Shown: one piece after another, positions 54,086 to 63,600 of the stretch
How the letters are laid out: the number at the start of each line of letters is the position of its first letter
How positions within the stretch are numbered: position 1 is the first letter of the stretch
Source: an uncultured Flavobacteriales bacterium
Lineage (GTDB): Bacteria > Bacteroidota > Bacteroidia > Flavobacteriales_D > Parvicellaceae
Reading direction: 5' to 3'
NCBI GenBank assembly: GCA_943787535.1
Contig: CALSMU010000019.1
Span: 1-64,000 of the forward strand
DNA: 64,000 bases
The notes under the pieces: model-generated
Seen by the model: the letters and a program-made list of their open reading frames with translations, nothing else
Databases searched by the model: none
What the model was told of the DNA's origin: nothing
Translations under genes and position numbers: made by a program

Positions 54086-54808
54086 ATGATAAAAAAACTT
54101 TCAATAATCATCCCTGTTTTTAACGAAAAGGAAACAATTTATAAATTGTTGGGGATCGTTCAGAGAGTTGTCTTAATTCGCAATATTGAGAAAGAGTTGA
54201 TAGTTGTTGACGACTGTTCAACAGACGGGAGTTTAGATGAGATAAAAAGGTATATTTCAGAAACTCCAGACCATTTAGTAACCTTAGTTCAGCACCAAAA
54301 CAACATTGGGAAAGGAGGGTCCATTCGAACAGGTATTCAAAAAGCAACAGGGGACTACACAATTATTCAAGATGCGGATTTGGAATTAAACCCATCGGAA
54401 TATAATCAATTACTCGAGCCGATTTTAAACAACACAGCTGATATTGTTTATGGCTCTCGTTTTATTGGGTCCTCTAAGCACGAAAAAGAATCTGCCGCGC
54501 ACAGGATGGCTAATCACTTTTTAACATGGCTAGGCAACCTGGTTAACGGAGTAAAACTAACAGACATGCAGACATGCTACAAGCTTGTGCCTACAAAAGT
54601 TTTTAAGGAGTTAAAGCTTAAAGAAAAGCGATTTGCTTTTGACTCAGAAATTACTGCTAGACTTGCAAAATATAAAGAACTGAAATGGGCAGAAGTTGCG
54701 ATAACATATGAACCAAGGACTCAAAAAGAGGGAAAAAAAATAGGCTACATTGATGGGTTTCGGGCTATTTATAGTATTATTAGGTATGGTTGGTTCGCCA
54801 AGAAATAA
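54086..54808 (+). CDS. GT2 glycosyltransferase, polyprenyl-phosphate sugar synthase type
   Basis: A 240-aa cytosolic GT-A glycosyltransferase without C-terminal membrane helices. Motifs are LSIIIPVFNEKETIYKLLGI, LIVVDDCSTDGSLDEIKRY, the GKGGSIRTGIQKATGDYTII loop, the metal-binding QDADLELNPSEY and VYGSRFIGSS. This fits the dolichyl-phosphate mannose synthase subgroup that loads a sugar from a nucleotide donor onto polyprenyl phosphate. It follows the GT-C-like membrane protein. The donor sugar cannot be read from the sequence. Confidence 0.9.
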   Translation: MIKKLSIIIPVFNEKETIYKLLGIVQRVVLIRNIEKELIVVDDCSTDGSLDEIKRYISETPDHLVTLVQHQNNIGKGGSIRTGIQKATGDYTIIQDADLELNPSEYNQLLEPILNNTADIVYGSRFIGSSKHEKESAAHRMANHFLTWLGNLVNGVKLTDMQTCYKLVPTKVFKELKLKEKRFAFDSEITARLAKYKELKWAEVAITYEPRTQKEGKKIGYIDGFRAIYSIIRYGWFAKK

Positions 54809-54844
54809 GAACTAATAAGTTACCTATAGGTATATAGGAAAACA

Positions 54845-55534
54845 CTAAAGCAAGTTGAGTCGCTTGGTAAGTTCCTCTTTATAAGCCTTACCTATGCTTA
54901 TTTGTTTTTGATTAATTAAAATGTAATTATCTTCAATAGTTTCAATTTTATCAACCCTAACAATAAAAGACCTATGAACCCTAACAAAATCATCCGCAGA
55001 TAATTTGGATGCAATATCTTTCATTGTACTTAATATTGTGTATTTACCTTTCGGTGTAAAGATACGCATGTAATTACCTAAGGCCTCTACCCATAAAACA
55101 TCCTCCGTGTTAATTTGAACCAATTTAGATTCGGTTTTAATAAAAATAGTTTTGTCTTTGGAGGTTATGTTTGCTCTACTTTCTTCAAAACGCCGAAGTG
55201 CTTTATCTACTGATTTTAAGAAACGTGCGTGTGAGATAGGTTTTTGGACAAAGTCAGTAACATCATATTCATACGACTCTACAGCATATTCGGAATGGGA
55301 AGTAACCAAAATAACTTGAGGCAGCGGACTTAACGTTCTAAGCATTTCCATACCATCCATTTTTGGCATTTCAATATCTAGAAAAACTAAATCAATGTGC
55401 TCATCCTTAATAGTGTTAAATGCGTCTATCGCATCTTCACACGACCTTATTAGCTCCAGGGAGTCAGTTTCATTAATTAAATCTGCTAATACATTTCTAG
55501 AAAGTTCGTCATCGTCTACAACAAGACACCTCAT
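54845..55534 (-). CDS. LytTR-family response regulator
   Basis: A 229-aa regulator with a receiver at residues 2-118 (LVVDDDELSRNVLADLINET; phospho-acceptor Asp53 in IDLVFLDIEMPKMDG; Thr/Ser in VILVTSHSEY; Lys in FVQKPISHAR) and a LytTR DNA-binding domain at 130-229 (VLWVEALGNYMRIFTPKGKY, FVRVHRSFIVRVDKIETIED). Its ATG overlaps the stop of the hybrid kinase gene by 4 bp (ATGA), marking it as that kinase's partner. It resembles the regulator at 26886 in its C-terminal half. Confidence 0.95.
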   Translation of the reverse strand: MRCLVVDDDELSRNVLADLINETDSLELIRSCEDAIDAFNTIKDEHIDLVFLDIEMPKMDGMEMLRTLSPLPQVILVTSHSEYAVESYEYDVTDFVQKPISHARFLKSVDKALRRFEESRANITSKDKTIFIKTESKLVQINTEDVLWVEALGNYMRIFTPKGKYTILSTMKDIASKLSADDFVRVHRSFIVRVDKIETIEDNYILINQKQISIGKAYKEELTKRLNLL

Positions 55535-58251
55535 GCTTTTTCTTTTAATTCGCCTTTAATTTTTTTGAGCTCTTTAATTGATAATTCTAACACAATTTCA
55601 ACTCTGTTCACAATATCTGCAATTTCCCCTAAATCACCAACTTCTTTGTTTACTTTCTCCAGAAATTCTAGCTCTTTTTCAATTAGAGCTATTCCCATAT
55701 ACCTAACATTGCCCTTAATTTTATGAGCGAATCCTCGCAGCTCCTCCCATTTTCGAGAATCATGTGCTTCTTTTAAGGCTTCCAAATCATTCGGAACGTT
55801 GTTTAAAAAAATAGAGATGTATTTGTCCAGTTTTGAATAATCATTGTTAATAAGCTGCAGTAATTCTTCTAAGTGAACATGAGAAGTGTCAAATACTACA
55901 TTATCTATCGTTTGATCATGAGGTTTTAATGAGTCAGCCCCTCCCCCACTTTTTTTGTGCTTTTTTATAATTTGAGTCAAAAGAGCAAGGTTAATTGGCT
56001 TGGAAACGTAGTCATTCATTCCTGCTTTATTGCATTTTTCTGCAACTCCATCTAGAACATGTGCCGTCATAGCTATAATCGGAATATTTGCCTTACTGCT
56101 TTTTAGTTTTCTAATTTGTCGGGTTGCTTCATATCCGTCCATTATGGGCATTTGAATATCCATTAATATAATATCATATTTAGATTGTTTTACCTTTAGA
56201 AGAGCCATTTTTCCGTCATCTGCCATTTCAACTTCTACATTATTCTTATAACTATTTATTAAATCAAAGAAGATTTCTCGGTTTAATGCATTGTCATCAA
56301 CGACTAAAATCTTTAAGTCTCTCAACGGACTTGTTTTATTGCCTGGTACTCCAGCACTTATTTTTTTGTTTTTACTTTTCTTTAGTTCTAGCTCAAAGGA
56401 AAACTTACTACCCTCTCCAAAAGTACTTTGTAAATGAATTTTACTATCCATTAGTTGGATTAAGTTTTTAGTAATTGCAAGCCCTAATCCAGTGCCTCCA
56501 TATTGCCTCGTTGTGTATGTGGTTTCTTGCTTAAATGAGTCGAAAATGGAATCTATCCTACTCCTTCTAATGCCGATACCGGTGTCCGATATTTCAAATA
56601 AAACGGATATTGTTTTTTCCGTTTCGTGGGTCACGTTAATTGCTACACAAATCTCTCCGTCTTCGGTAAACTTAATAGCATTGTCCAATAGGTTTAATAT
56701 GATTTGGTTTATTCTATGCGGATCTCCCATTAAGACTTTTGGGATTCTTTTGTCTAACCTGGAAATCAAAGAAACATTTTTTTCACGAAGCTTAAAACTA
56801 AGACTATTTATCAGTTCATCAAGAATTTCATGAATTGAAAAGTTTACTGTTTCTAGCTCAATTGTTCCAGATTCTATCTTTGATAAATCCAAAACATCAT
56901 TTACAAGAAACAAAATGTTTTGTGCACTTGAATTTATTGTTCGCAAGTACTTTTGCTGATCCGGGTTCAGATTTGTTTCGCCCAATAGCCTTGACAATCC
57001 GACCACAGCATTTAATGGAGTTCGGATTTCATGGCTAGTATATGCAAAAAATTCCTCTTTATCTATTCGAGCTCGGTTGGCGTCTTCGTTTGCAATTTTT
57101 AACTGATAGTTGATTTTATTTTTCTGTTTCAGAGCAAAAAACAGAAAAATAGCGAGAACTATTACAACAAAGAAAACGAACAAAATAATATTTGTTACGA
57201 AGCTTTTATTTTTTAATTCTTGCGCTTTAAATTGTTTTTCTTTGTTAAGAAGTAGTATTTCTTGGTTCTTGTTTTCAATATCTAACTGCGCCTCTAGCTC
57301 CGAAATTTCACGCGTATCTTTTATTGCTAGGTAGTATTTAAGGTATTCATAAGCTAGCTTATAATCTTCGTTTTTTTCATAGACATTTGCTAAATTTTCA
57401 TACCCTTTTTTAATGTAAGCTTTTAATCCTGTTTTTTCCGCTAACCCCAGACTAGTTTTCATGTAAAGTAAAGCTAAATCAAACTCATTTTCCGCTTGAT
57501 AAACCACTCCTATTTCAAAACAAAGAACGGATTGTTTTTCTTTATTGTTAATCCTTTCAAAGTCACCGAGTGATTTTAAATAGTGCTCTAGGGCTAAATC
57601 ATTTTGTTTTGCATTTTTGTAGAGAAACCCTACACTTCTATTTACTTCAGCCAACTCTTCTATGTTGTTGGTTAAAGAAATTGCATCTAATGCAACTAAA
57701 TAATATTGAAGCGATAGATTTTCTTTTCCTTGGACATAACTTAAATCCCCCAACCGAGTGTTACATTTTGATAAACATAATAAACAATCAATTTCCTTAG
57801 CTATTTCGAGCGAGGCTCTATAAAAGCTTTCTGCTATTGTGAATTCTCCCTTTTCCTGATAAACATGGCCTATGAATAAATTACTTAAGGAAACTCCTTC
57901 CTGATTTTGTGTTTCCTCATTGTTTCTTAAGGCGCTATAGTGAGCGTCTAAGGCGGCTTGATATTGTGCAAAATTTAGCTCCAATACGCCAATTTGATTA
58001 TAGGCGTTAACTATTCCTGTATTGTATTGTAAGCTTTTACTGACAGCTAAACTACGACGAGCATTTTCCATAGCCTTTTCCGAATTAGAAGGCTCATATA
58101 GTTTAGATAACTCATACAAAATATTCGCTAATTTTTTAGGATCGGTTTCTGAGTTTACTGCAGCCTCGAATTTGTTTATTTGTTGAAACCGTTGAGCGTG
58201 CCCAAGAATTGAGATAAGAAGGATTAGAACTATTAATAGTTTTTTTTTCAT
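55531..58251 (-). CDS. TPR-sensing hybrid histidine kinase with receiver and HPt
   Basis: A 906-aa protein with signal peptide MKKKLLIVLILLISILGHAQ, about seven tetratricopeptide repeats (residues 30-320, for example YNQIGVLELNFAQYQAALDA), a Glu/Lys coiled coil, a membrane helix at about 352-374 (IILFVFFVVIVLAIFLFFAL), the HisKA domain with His407 in TSHEIRTPLNAVVGL, an ATPase domain (NQIILNLLDNAIKFTEDGE, GLGLAITK), a receiver with Asp698 in ILMDIQMPIMDGYEA, and an HPt domain with His843 in FAHKIKGNVRYMGI. It can run a complete phosphorelay ending on the LytTR regulator at 54845 (inference). A periplasmic TPR sensor of this type is typical of Bacteroidota. Confidence 0.94.
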   Translation of the reverse strand: MKKKLLIVLILLISILGHAQRFQQINKFEAAVNSETDPKKLANILYELSKLYEPSNSEKAMENARRSLAVSKSLQYNTGIVNAYNQIGVLELNFAQYQAALDAHYSALRNNEETQNQEGVSLSNLFIGHVYQEKGEFTIAESFYRASLEIAKEIDCLLCLSKCNTRLGDLSYVQGKENLSLQYYLVALDAISLTNNIEELAEVNRSVGFLYKNAKQNDLALEHYLKSLGDFERINNKEKQSVLCFEIGVVYQAENEFDLALLYMKTSLGLAEKTGLKAYIKKGYENLANVYEKNEDYKLAYEYLKYYLAIKDTREISELEAQLDIENKNQEILLLNKEKQFKAQELKNKSFVTNIILFVFFVVIVLAIFLFFALKQKNKINYQLKIANEDANRARIDKEEFFAYTSHEIRTPLNAVVGLSRLLGETNLNPDQQKYLRTINSSAQNILFLVNDVLDLSKIESGTIELETVNFSIHEILDELINSLSFKLREKNVSLISRLDKRIPKVLMGDPHRINQIILNLLDNAIKFTEDGEICVAINVTHETEKTISVLFEISDTGIGIRRSRIDSIFDSFKQETTYTTRQYGGTGLGLAITKNLIQLMDSKIHLQSTFGEGSKFSFELELKKSKNKKISAGVPGNKTSPLRDLKILVVDDNALNREIFFDLINSYKNNVEVEMADDGKMALLKVKQSKYDIILMDIQMPIMDGYEATRQIRKLKSSKANIPIIAMTAHVLDGVAEKCNKAGMNDYVSKPINLALLTQIIKKHKKSGGGADSLKPHDQTIDNVVFDTSHVHLEELLQLINNDYSKLDKYISIFLNNVPNDLEALKEAHDSRKWEELRGFAHKIKGNVRYMGIALIEKELEFLEKVNKEVGDLGEIADIVNRVEIVLELSIKELKKIKGELKEKA

Positions 58252-58432
58252 TCACATTGAAAATACCGAGACTTGTACGTGAAAACACCTAAAAAGTTTT
58301 CTCTTTTACAGGCTTTTTGTTTTTGTCGAATCCGCAGAAAGGAATTAGCGTTATTGAAAATCATTATTGCAGAAAAAGCAGAAGAGACTGCAGCTTTGGT
58401 TAATCCAAAACCTTTTTTTAACCTAGCTAAGC

Positions 58433-59797
58433 CTATACAGTTTGACTAAACAAAGGAGTGTCTGGTTTGTTCCGAATCATTTTAGCATCAAAACACATAC
58501 AAATATTTCTTACAAACAACCTTCCTTTTTCAGGCACAGTTAATTTGTTGTCTTTAACTACAACAAGGCCATCTTCTTTCATTTCATCAAGTAGGGTTAA
58601 GCCTTCTAATAAAGCAGGCGTTTGTTGATCGACGTTTTTCCACGAAGTTTCAAAATGACACATTATGTTAAGTATGTGTTTACGGATAATTAAATCTTCT
58701 TCGGAGAGCAAGTGCCCCCTTAATAAAGGAATTTCCCCTTGATTAACAACTAATTGATACTCTTCTACTGTTTTTACATTTTGCGCAAAGCTGTACCAGC
58801 TATCACTGATTGCCGACATTCCTAAGCCAATCATTAGAGCTGTTTTTCCAGAAGTATATCCCATAAAATTGCGATGAAGGGTTTTCTCTTTCATCGCCTT
58901 GTACATAGAATCTGTTTTAAGCGCAAAATGATCCATTCCGACTTCTACGTATCCTATTTTGTCAAATAATTGTTTGCCGACTTCATACAAGTCCCTTTTT
59001 ACTTCGTCTTTTGGTAAGTCATTTTCATCATAACCCCTCTGCCCCACTCCTTTTATCCATGGAACGTGTGCGTAACTGTAAAATGCAATTCTATCGGGTT
59101 TTAGCTCTTTGGTTTTATTTATGGTGTCAATAATGTTTTGTAAATTTTGCTTTGGCAAACCAAACACTAAGTCATGACTTATTGAGGTGTATCCAATTTT
59201 ACGCGCCAATTTTGTAACCCTTTCGACATTTTCAAATGGCTGAATCCGATTAATTGTTTTCTGAACAATTGGGTCGTAATCCTGAACTCCGAAGCTACAA
59301 CGCCTAAAACCTAACGTATACAATGTAGTTAATTGCTCTTCGGTCGTATTGTTAGGGTGTCCCTCAAAGCTGAATTCGTGATTTTCCATTAATTCAGAAG
59401 CTTCTAGAATACCAGTAATTAACTTTTTAAGGTTTTCTGCACTGAAAAAAGTTGGTGTACCGCCTCCTAAATGAATTTCTTTGATTTTTGGTTTTTCTGA
59501 AAAATGCTTTAAATATAATTGCCATTCTTTCAATACGGTGTCAATGTATGGTTCTTCAACATCATGACGTCTTGTAATTCTCTTGTGGCAGCCGCAGAAA
59601 GTACAAAGGTTTTCACAAAAAGGAAGGTGAATGTAAAGACTAATTCCTTCTGTATCGTTGCTTTCATCAAAGGCTTTTTGGAAAGTGTTTTTCCAGGCAG
59701 ATTTTTTAATACCTTTTTTATCCCAAAAAGGCACCGTTGGATATGATGTGTACCTCGGACCGGGGACGTTGTATTTTCTAATTAAATCGATATCCAT
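58433..59797 (-). CDS. hemN: Oxygen-independent coproporphyrinogen III oxidase
   Basis: A 454-aa radical SAM enzyme that decarboxylates coproporphyrinogen III to protoporphyrinogen IX without oxygen, in haem synthesis. I start it at ATG 59795-59797 (MDIDLIRKYNVPGPRYTSYP), which fits the family N-terminus; 17 extra codons upstream would need TTG. The iron-sulfur motif is Cys61, Cys65, Cys68 in YIHLPFCENLCTFCGCHK. HLGGGTPTFFSAENL, RCSFGVQDYDPIVQKTINRI and SHDLVFGLPKQ follow. The HemN C-terminal domain is present, separating it from HemW-like paralogues. Confidence 0.95.
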   Translation of the reverse strand: MDIDLIRKYNVPGPRYTSYPTVPFWDKKGIKKSAWKNTFQKAFDESNDTEGISLYIHLPFCENLCTFCGCHKRITRRHDVEEPYIDTVLKEWQLYLKHFSEKPKIKEIHLGGGTPTFFSAENLKKLITGILEASELMENHEFSFEGHPNNTTEEQLTTLYTLGFRRCSFGVQDYDPIVQKTINRIQPFENVERVTKLARKIGYTSISHDLVFGLPKQNLQNIIDTINKTKELKPDRIAFYSYAHVPWIKGVGQRGYDENDLPKDEVKRDLYEVGKQLFDKIGYVEVGMDHFALKTDSMYKAMKEKTLHRNFMGYTSGKTALMIGLGMSAISDSWYSFAQNVKTVEEYQLVVNQGEIPLLRGHLLSEEDLIIRKHILNIMCHFETSWKNVDQQTPALLEGLTLLDEMKEDGLVVVKDNKLTVPEKGRLFVRNICMCFDAKMIRNKPDTPLFSQTV

Positions 59798-59898
59798 ATT
59801 ATTTTTTATTGTTCTTCCGTTGTTTAACACTTTTAAGAAAGCGTCCAAAACCTTTGCTTATAGTGCTGTGGCTTCTGCTTAACAGAATTTAATCTGTT

Positions 59899-60336
59899 TT
59901 ATTTGTTATCACTTGAAAACCATTCGGCATAACTATTTGCAGTCTCTCTTAAAAATGCAGAATGGAGTATAATTTTCCCTTGTAAACATTTTTGAACCAT
60001 TCCTACAATCTCAATCAACATATTTTCACAAGTAGGCTGATAATTTACATACCGAATTCGCTCATTGTTTTTTTCAAGACCTTTAAACCGTGAGTCATTG
60101 CGTAATAATAAACGATGATCAAAATTTTCGTAAACATGGTCACGAACAATGGATTTTATTTCTCCAAAGTCGACAACCATCCCGCAGTCAGACAATAACA
60201 CGTCTTTGCTGGGCTCACCAATTAGTGTAATCTTTAAATGATATGAATGACCATGTATATCTTTACACTTTCCCTCATAGCCATCCAGCGCATGCGCTGC
60301 TTCAAAATCAAATTCTTTGGTTATTCTAATGTTCAT
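59899..60336 (-). CDS. queD: 6-carboxytetrahydropterin synthase (QueD-like)
   Basis: A 145-aa T-fold enzyme of the 6-pyruvoyl-tetrahydropterin synthase family, converting dihydroneopterin triphosphate towards queuosine precursors. Zinc ligands His15 (FEAAHALDGY), His28 and His30 (CKDIHGHSYHLK) and the catalytic Cys24 are present, along with the MVVDFGEIKSIVRDHV and NFDHRLLLR segments and the ENMLIEIVGM helix near the C-terminus. Cys24 favours QueD over inactive paralogues. TACATTTG at 60362-60355 (minus) resembles a -7 box. The start of hemN lies about 100 bp further on the same strand. Confidence 0.92.
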   Translation of the reverse strand: MNIRITKEFDFEAAHALDGYEGKCKDIHGHSYHLKITLIGEPSKDVLLSDCGMVVDFGEIKSIVRDHVYENFDHRLLLRNDSRFKGLEKNNERIRYVNYQPTCENMLIEIVGMVQKCLQGKIILHSAFLRETANSYAEWFSSDNK

Positions 60337-60679
60337 TTATTTCTTGGGTTTCTGCAAATGTAGCAAAAACCTGAGCTTCGAAAACATGATTTATGTCTTG
60401 TTTCTGTCAGATTAAATGGGCGTTATTTTTTCGCGAACACTCGATTAGAGGCCCCATGAAGACCACCGAGAGTTAGCACGAAAATATATTCTTATTGTTG
60501 AGTAATTGGAAATATGAGAGAAAAAGCTCTTTGTGCGTTCAATTCGAGAAGCCTCAATAGAGTGTTACAATTGAATTGCTCCAAACAATAAAAAATTAAC
60601 CTCTTTTTAGCAACAAAACAAAAGAATTCCCGTATTTCTTGAACCAATTTACGGATTAAGGTTATATCTTGTAAGCGCA
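60337..60679. other. Intergenic region without a recognisable gene
   Basis: These 343 bases lie between queD (minus) and the DUF4175 gene (plus), divergently oriented, and so should carry both promoters. The queD side has TACATTTG at 60362-60355. I see no tRNA, no repeat and no plausible small gene. A 62-codon minus-strand frame at 60492-60680 has no start context or composition to support it. Confidence 0.6.
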
Positions 60680-63600
60680 ATGCATGGAATAGATGTTCTG
60701 ATAGAAAAACTGGACGAATTTATTCGTAAGTACTATAAAAATAGGCTTTTAAAAGGTCTTATTTATAGTTCTGCATTGTTATGTTCTTTCTTTTTATTTG
60801 CAATTCTTCTAGAGTATTTTGGAGAATTTGATGTAGTTGGCAGGTCACTTTTGTTTTACGGCTATTTGGTGTTGGCTTTATTTATTTTAGTTTTCTATGT
60901 GTCTATCCCTCTTTTTAAGTTAGCTAAATTAGGTAAACTGATTTCCTACGAACAGGCTGCAAAAATTGTCGGAAATCATTTTGGAGGCATAAAAGATAAG
61001 ATTGTAAACACACTTCAACTCAGCGAAAGTAAAGAGAACATCTCGCCAAGCCACCTCACATTGATTTCAGCAAGTATAGATCAAAGGGTAAGTCAGCTTA
61101 CAGCGGTTTCTTTTAAGTCTGCGATAGATTTCTCAGAGAACAAAAAGTACTTGAAATTTCTATTCTCCCCAATAGTTGTTTTGCTTATCATTTCTTTCGC
61201 GGATAGCAGCATTATCTTAAATAGTACAGATAACATTTTGCATCACAACATTATTATTACCGATAACGCTCCGTTTCGTTTTGAGGTTCAAAACGAAAGT
61301 CTTGAAGTAATTCAACAAGAAAACTTTCTTCTATCTGTTAAAGTTAAAGGAAACCATTTCCCTAACTCAGTTTATGTTAATGTCGATGGCAGAAGGCATA
61401 AGCTAAAAAAAACAAGTAATATATCATTTGAACATACATTTAGAAACGTAAACGAAGATCACGACTTTTATTTATCCGCAGACGATATTTCATCGGACAA
61501 TTACTTGCTTCGGGTAATGCCGAAACCTTCATTAATGGGGTTTCGAATCAACTTAGATTATCCCGAATATACAGATTTAAAAGACGAGGAGTTAAACAAC
61601 GTAGGGGACTTAACTTTGCCCGAGGGCACAAAAGTGGAATGGGGTTTTATGACAAAAAACACGAATCAGATTAACCTTCATTTTCCTGATTCATTGGTTG
61701 TACTAAGTCCTTTTGGCCAGAACTCATTTAGCCATACTCAGCAGTTTTTTAAGAGCGCTAGTTATTCAATTTCTACTCAGAACGATTACATTACGAATGA
61801 TGATTCTATAGCATATTTTCTAAACGTAATTAAGGACGCCTCACCCTCTATAAGTGTAGATGAGAAATTGGACTCAGGAAACACGCTTGTTCATTACTTT
61901 AATGGAGAAATTGCGGACGATTATGGTTTTACGAAACTTGTTTTTAAATATAAAAGGGTAAATGATGGAAAAGCAAGTAAGTTTGAGTCCATTCAAGTTC
62001 CTATTTCTAAAAACTATAAAAAAGAACAGTTTTTCCATTATTTAGATATGTCAAAACTTAACTTAAGCCCAGGCGAATCCATAGAGCATTACTTTGTTGT
62101 TTGGGACAATGATCGATTAAATGGACCAAAGTCTTCGCGTTCTCAAACAAGAGTTTATAAGGCTCCTACAATAAATGAGCTTGCAAATAAAGCTGATAAA
62201 TCAAATGAAGACCTCAAGGATAAGCTTTCAGAAAATTTAAAGGACGTGCAAAAACTGCAAGAGGAATTGAAAGCAATTCAAAAAGGTCTTTTAGAAAAAC
62301 CGAAGCCTGATTGGCAGGACAAAAACAGGTTAGAAGATTTCTTAAAGAAACAGCGCAACTTGGAGAATAAGATTAACCAAATGAAACAAGATAATAGTAA
62401 AAAAAACAATGAACAGAATGAATATGAAAAGCTAAGCGAAGATATTTTAGAAAAGCAACAACAATTAAATGAGCTGTTTGAACAATTAATGACAGATGAA
62501 ATGAAGCAAATGTATAAGGAGCTTCAAAAAATGCTAGAGGAGTTAAACAAGAACCAGTTGTTAAATAAAATGGATCAAATTGAATTATCTCAAGAGCAAA
62601 TGGAAAAGGAACTGGATAGGTCGCTGGAGCAGTTCAAGCAAATGGAGTTTGACAGTAAATTAGAAAAAATCACAGATCGACTGGATGAGCTGGCGGAAAA
62701 GCAAAAGGATTTATCTAAGGAAACAAAAAACAAAGAGAAATCTAATTTTCAATTAAACAAGGAACAAGAAAAATTGAATCAAGAGTTTAAAAATATCCAG
62801 GAAGAAATGAAAGAACTGGAGGAGTTGAATGAAGACCTGGAAAGGAAAAAGAACATGCTTGACACGAAAGAAGAAGAGAAAAATATTTCAGAGGGGTTGG
62901 ATGAAAGTAAAAAAAACATAGAAGATAAAAAGAACAAAAAAGCTGCAGAGAAACAAGATCAAGCTGCAGAGGACATGGATGAACTTTCGCAAATGTTGAA
63001 GAATATGAAATCTAAAGACAAAGAACAAAAAGACTCCGAGAGTATGGAGTCTTTGCGCCAGTTACTTGAGAATTTAATTCAATTTTCTTTTGAACAAGAG
63101 GAAGTAATGCATGAGCTGAAGGGTTTGAGTCCTAAAGATCCGCAATATGTTAAGTTAGGACAAAGACAGCGTAAATTAGAAGATGATGCGCAACTATTAG
63201 AGGATTCTCTTTTTGCTTTGAGCAAGAGAGTTATGCAACTAGGTCCGCATATAAACAAGGAGGTTGCGGCTATGAACAAGAATATTGAAAATGCAGTCAA
63301 GCATATTGCCGACAGACAAACACCCAAGGCCTCCAGCGAACAGCAGTATGTAATGACAGCTGCTAATAACCTAGCACTTCTATTTGACGAAGCTATTAAA
63401 CAAATGCAAAAACAACAAAAAGGTCCTCCGGGAGAAGGCGAGTGTAATAAGCCAGGGGGTAAAGGAAACGGAAAGCCTTCTGCTAAAAGCATGAAGGAAA
63501 TGCAAGATGCCTTAAAAAAACAACTTGACAAGATGAAGAAGTCCATGGAAAAGGCAGATAACTCTGGAGGCAAGAAAGAGGGGAAAAAGGGTGACGGAGG

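Noticed and set aside
58351..58440. Plus-strand stretch reading LKIIIAEKAEETAALVNPKP, possible gene remnant between the hybrid kinase and hemN
   Set aside because: Only about 30 codons with no ATG; too short and without a clear homologue to call a pseudogene.
60492..60680. 62-codon minus-strand frame upstream of the DUF4175 gene
   Set aside because: No ribosome-binding site or promoter, unconvincing composition, and it occupies the expected promoter region of the plus-strand gene.
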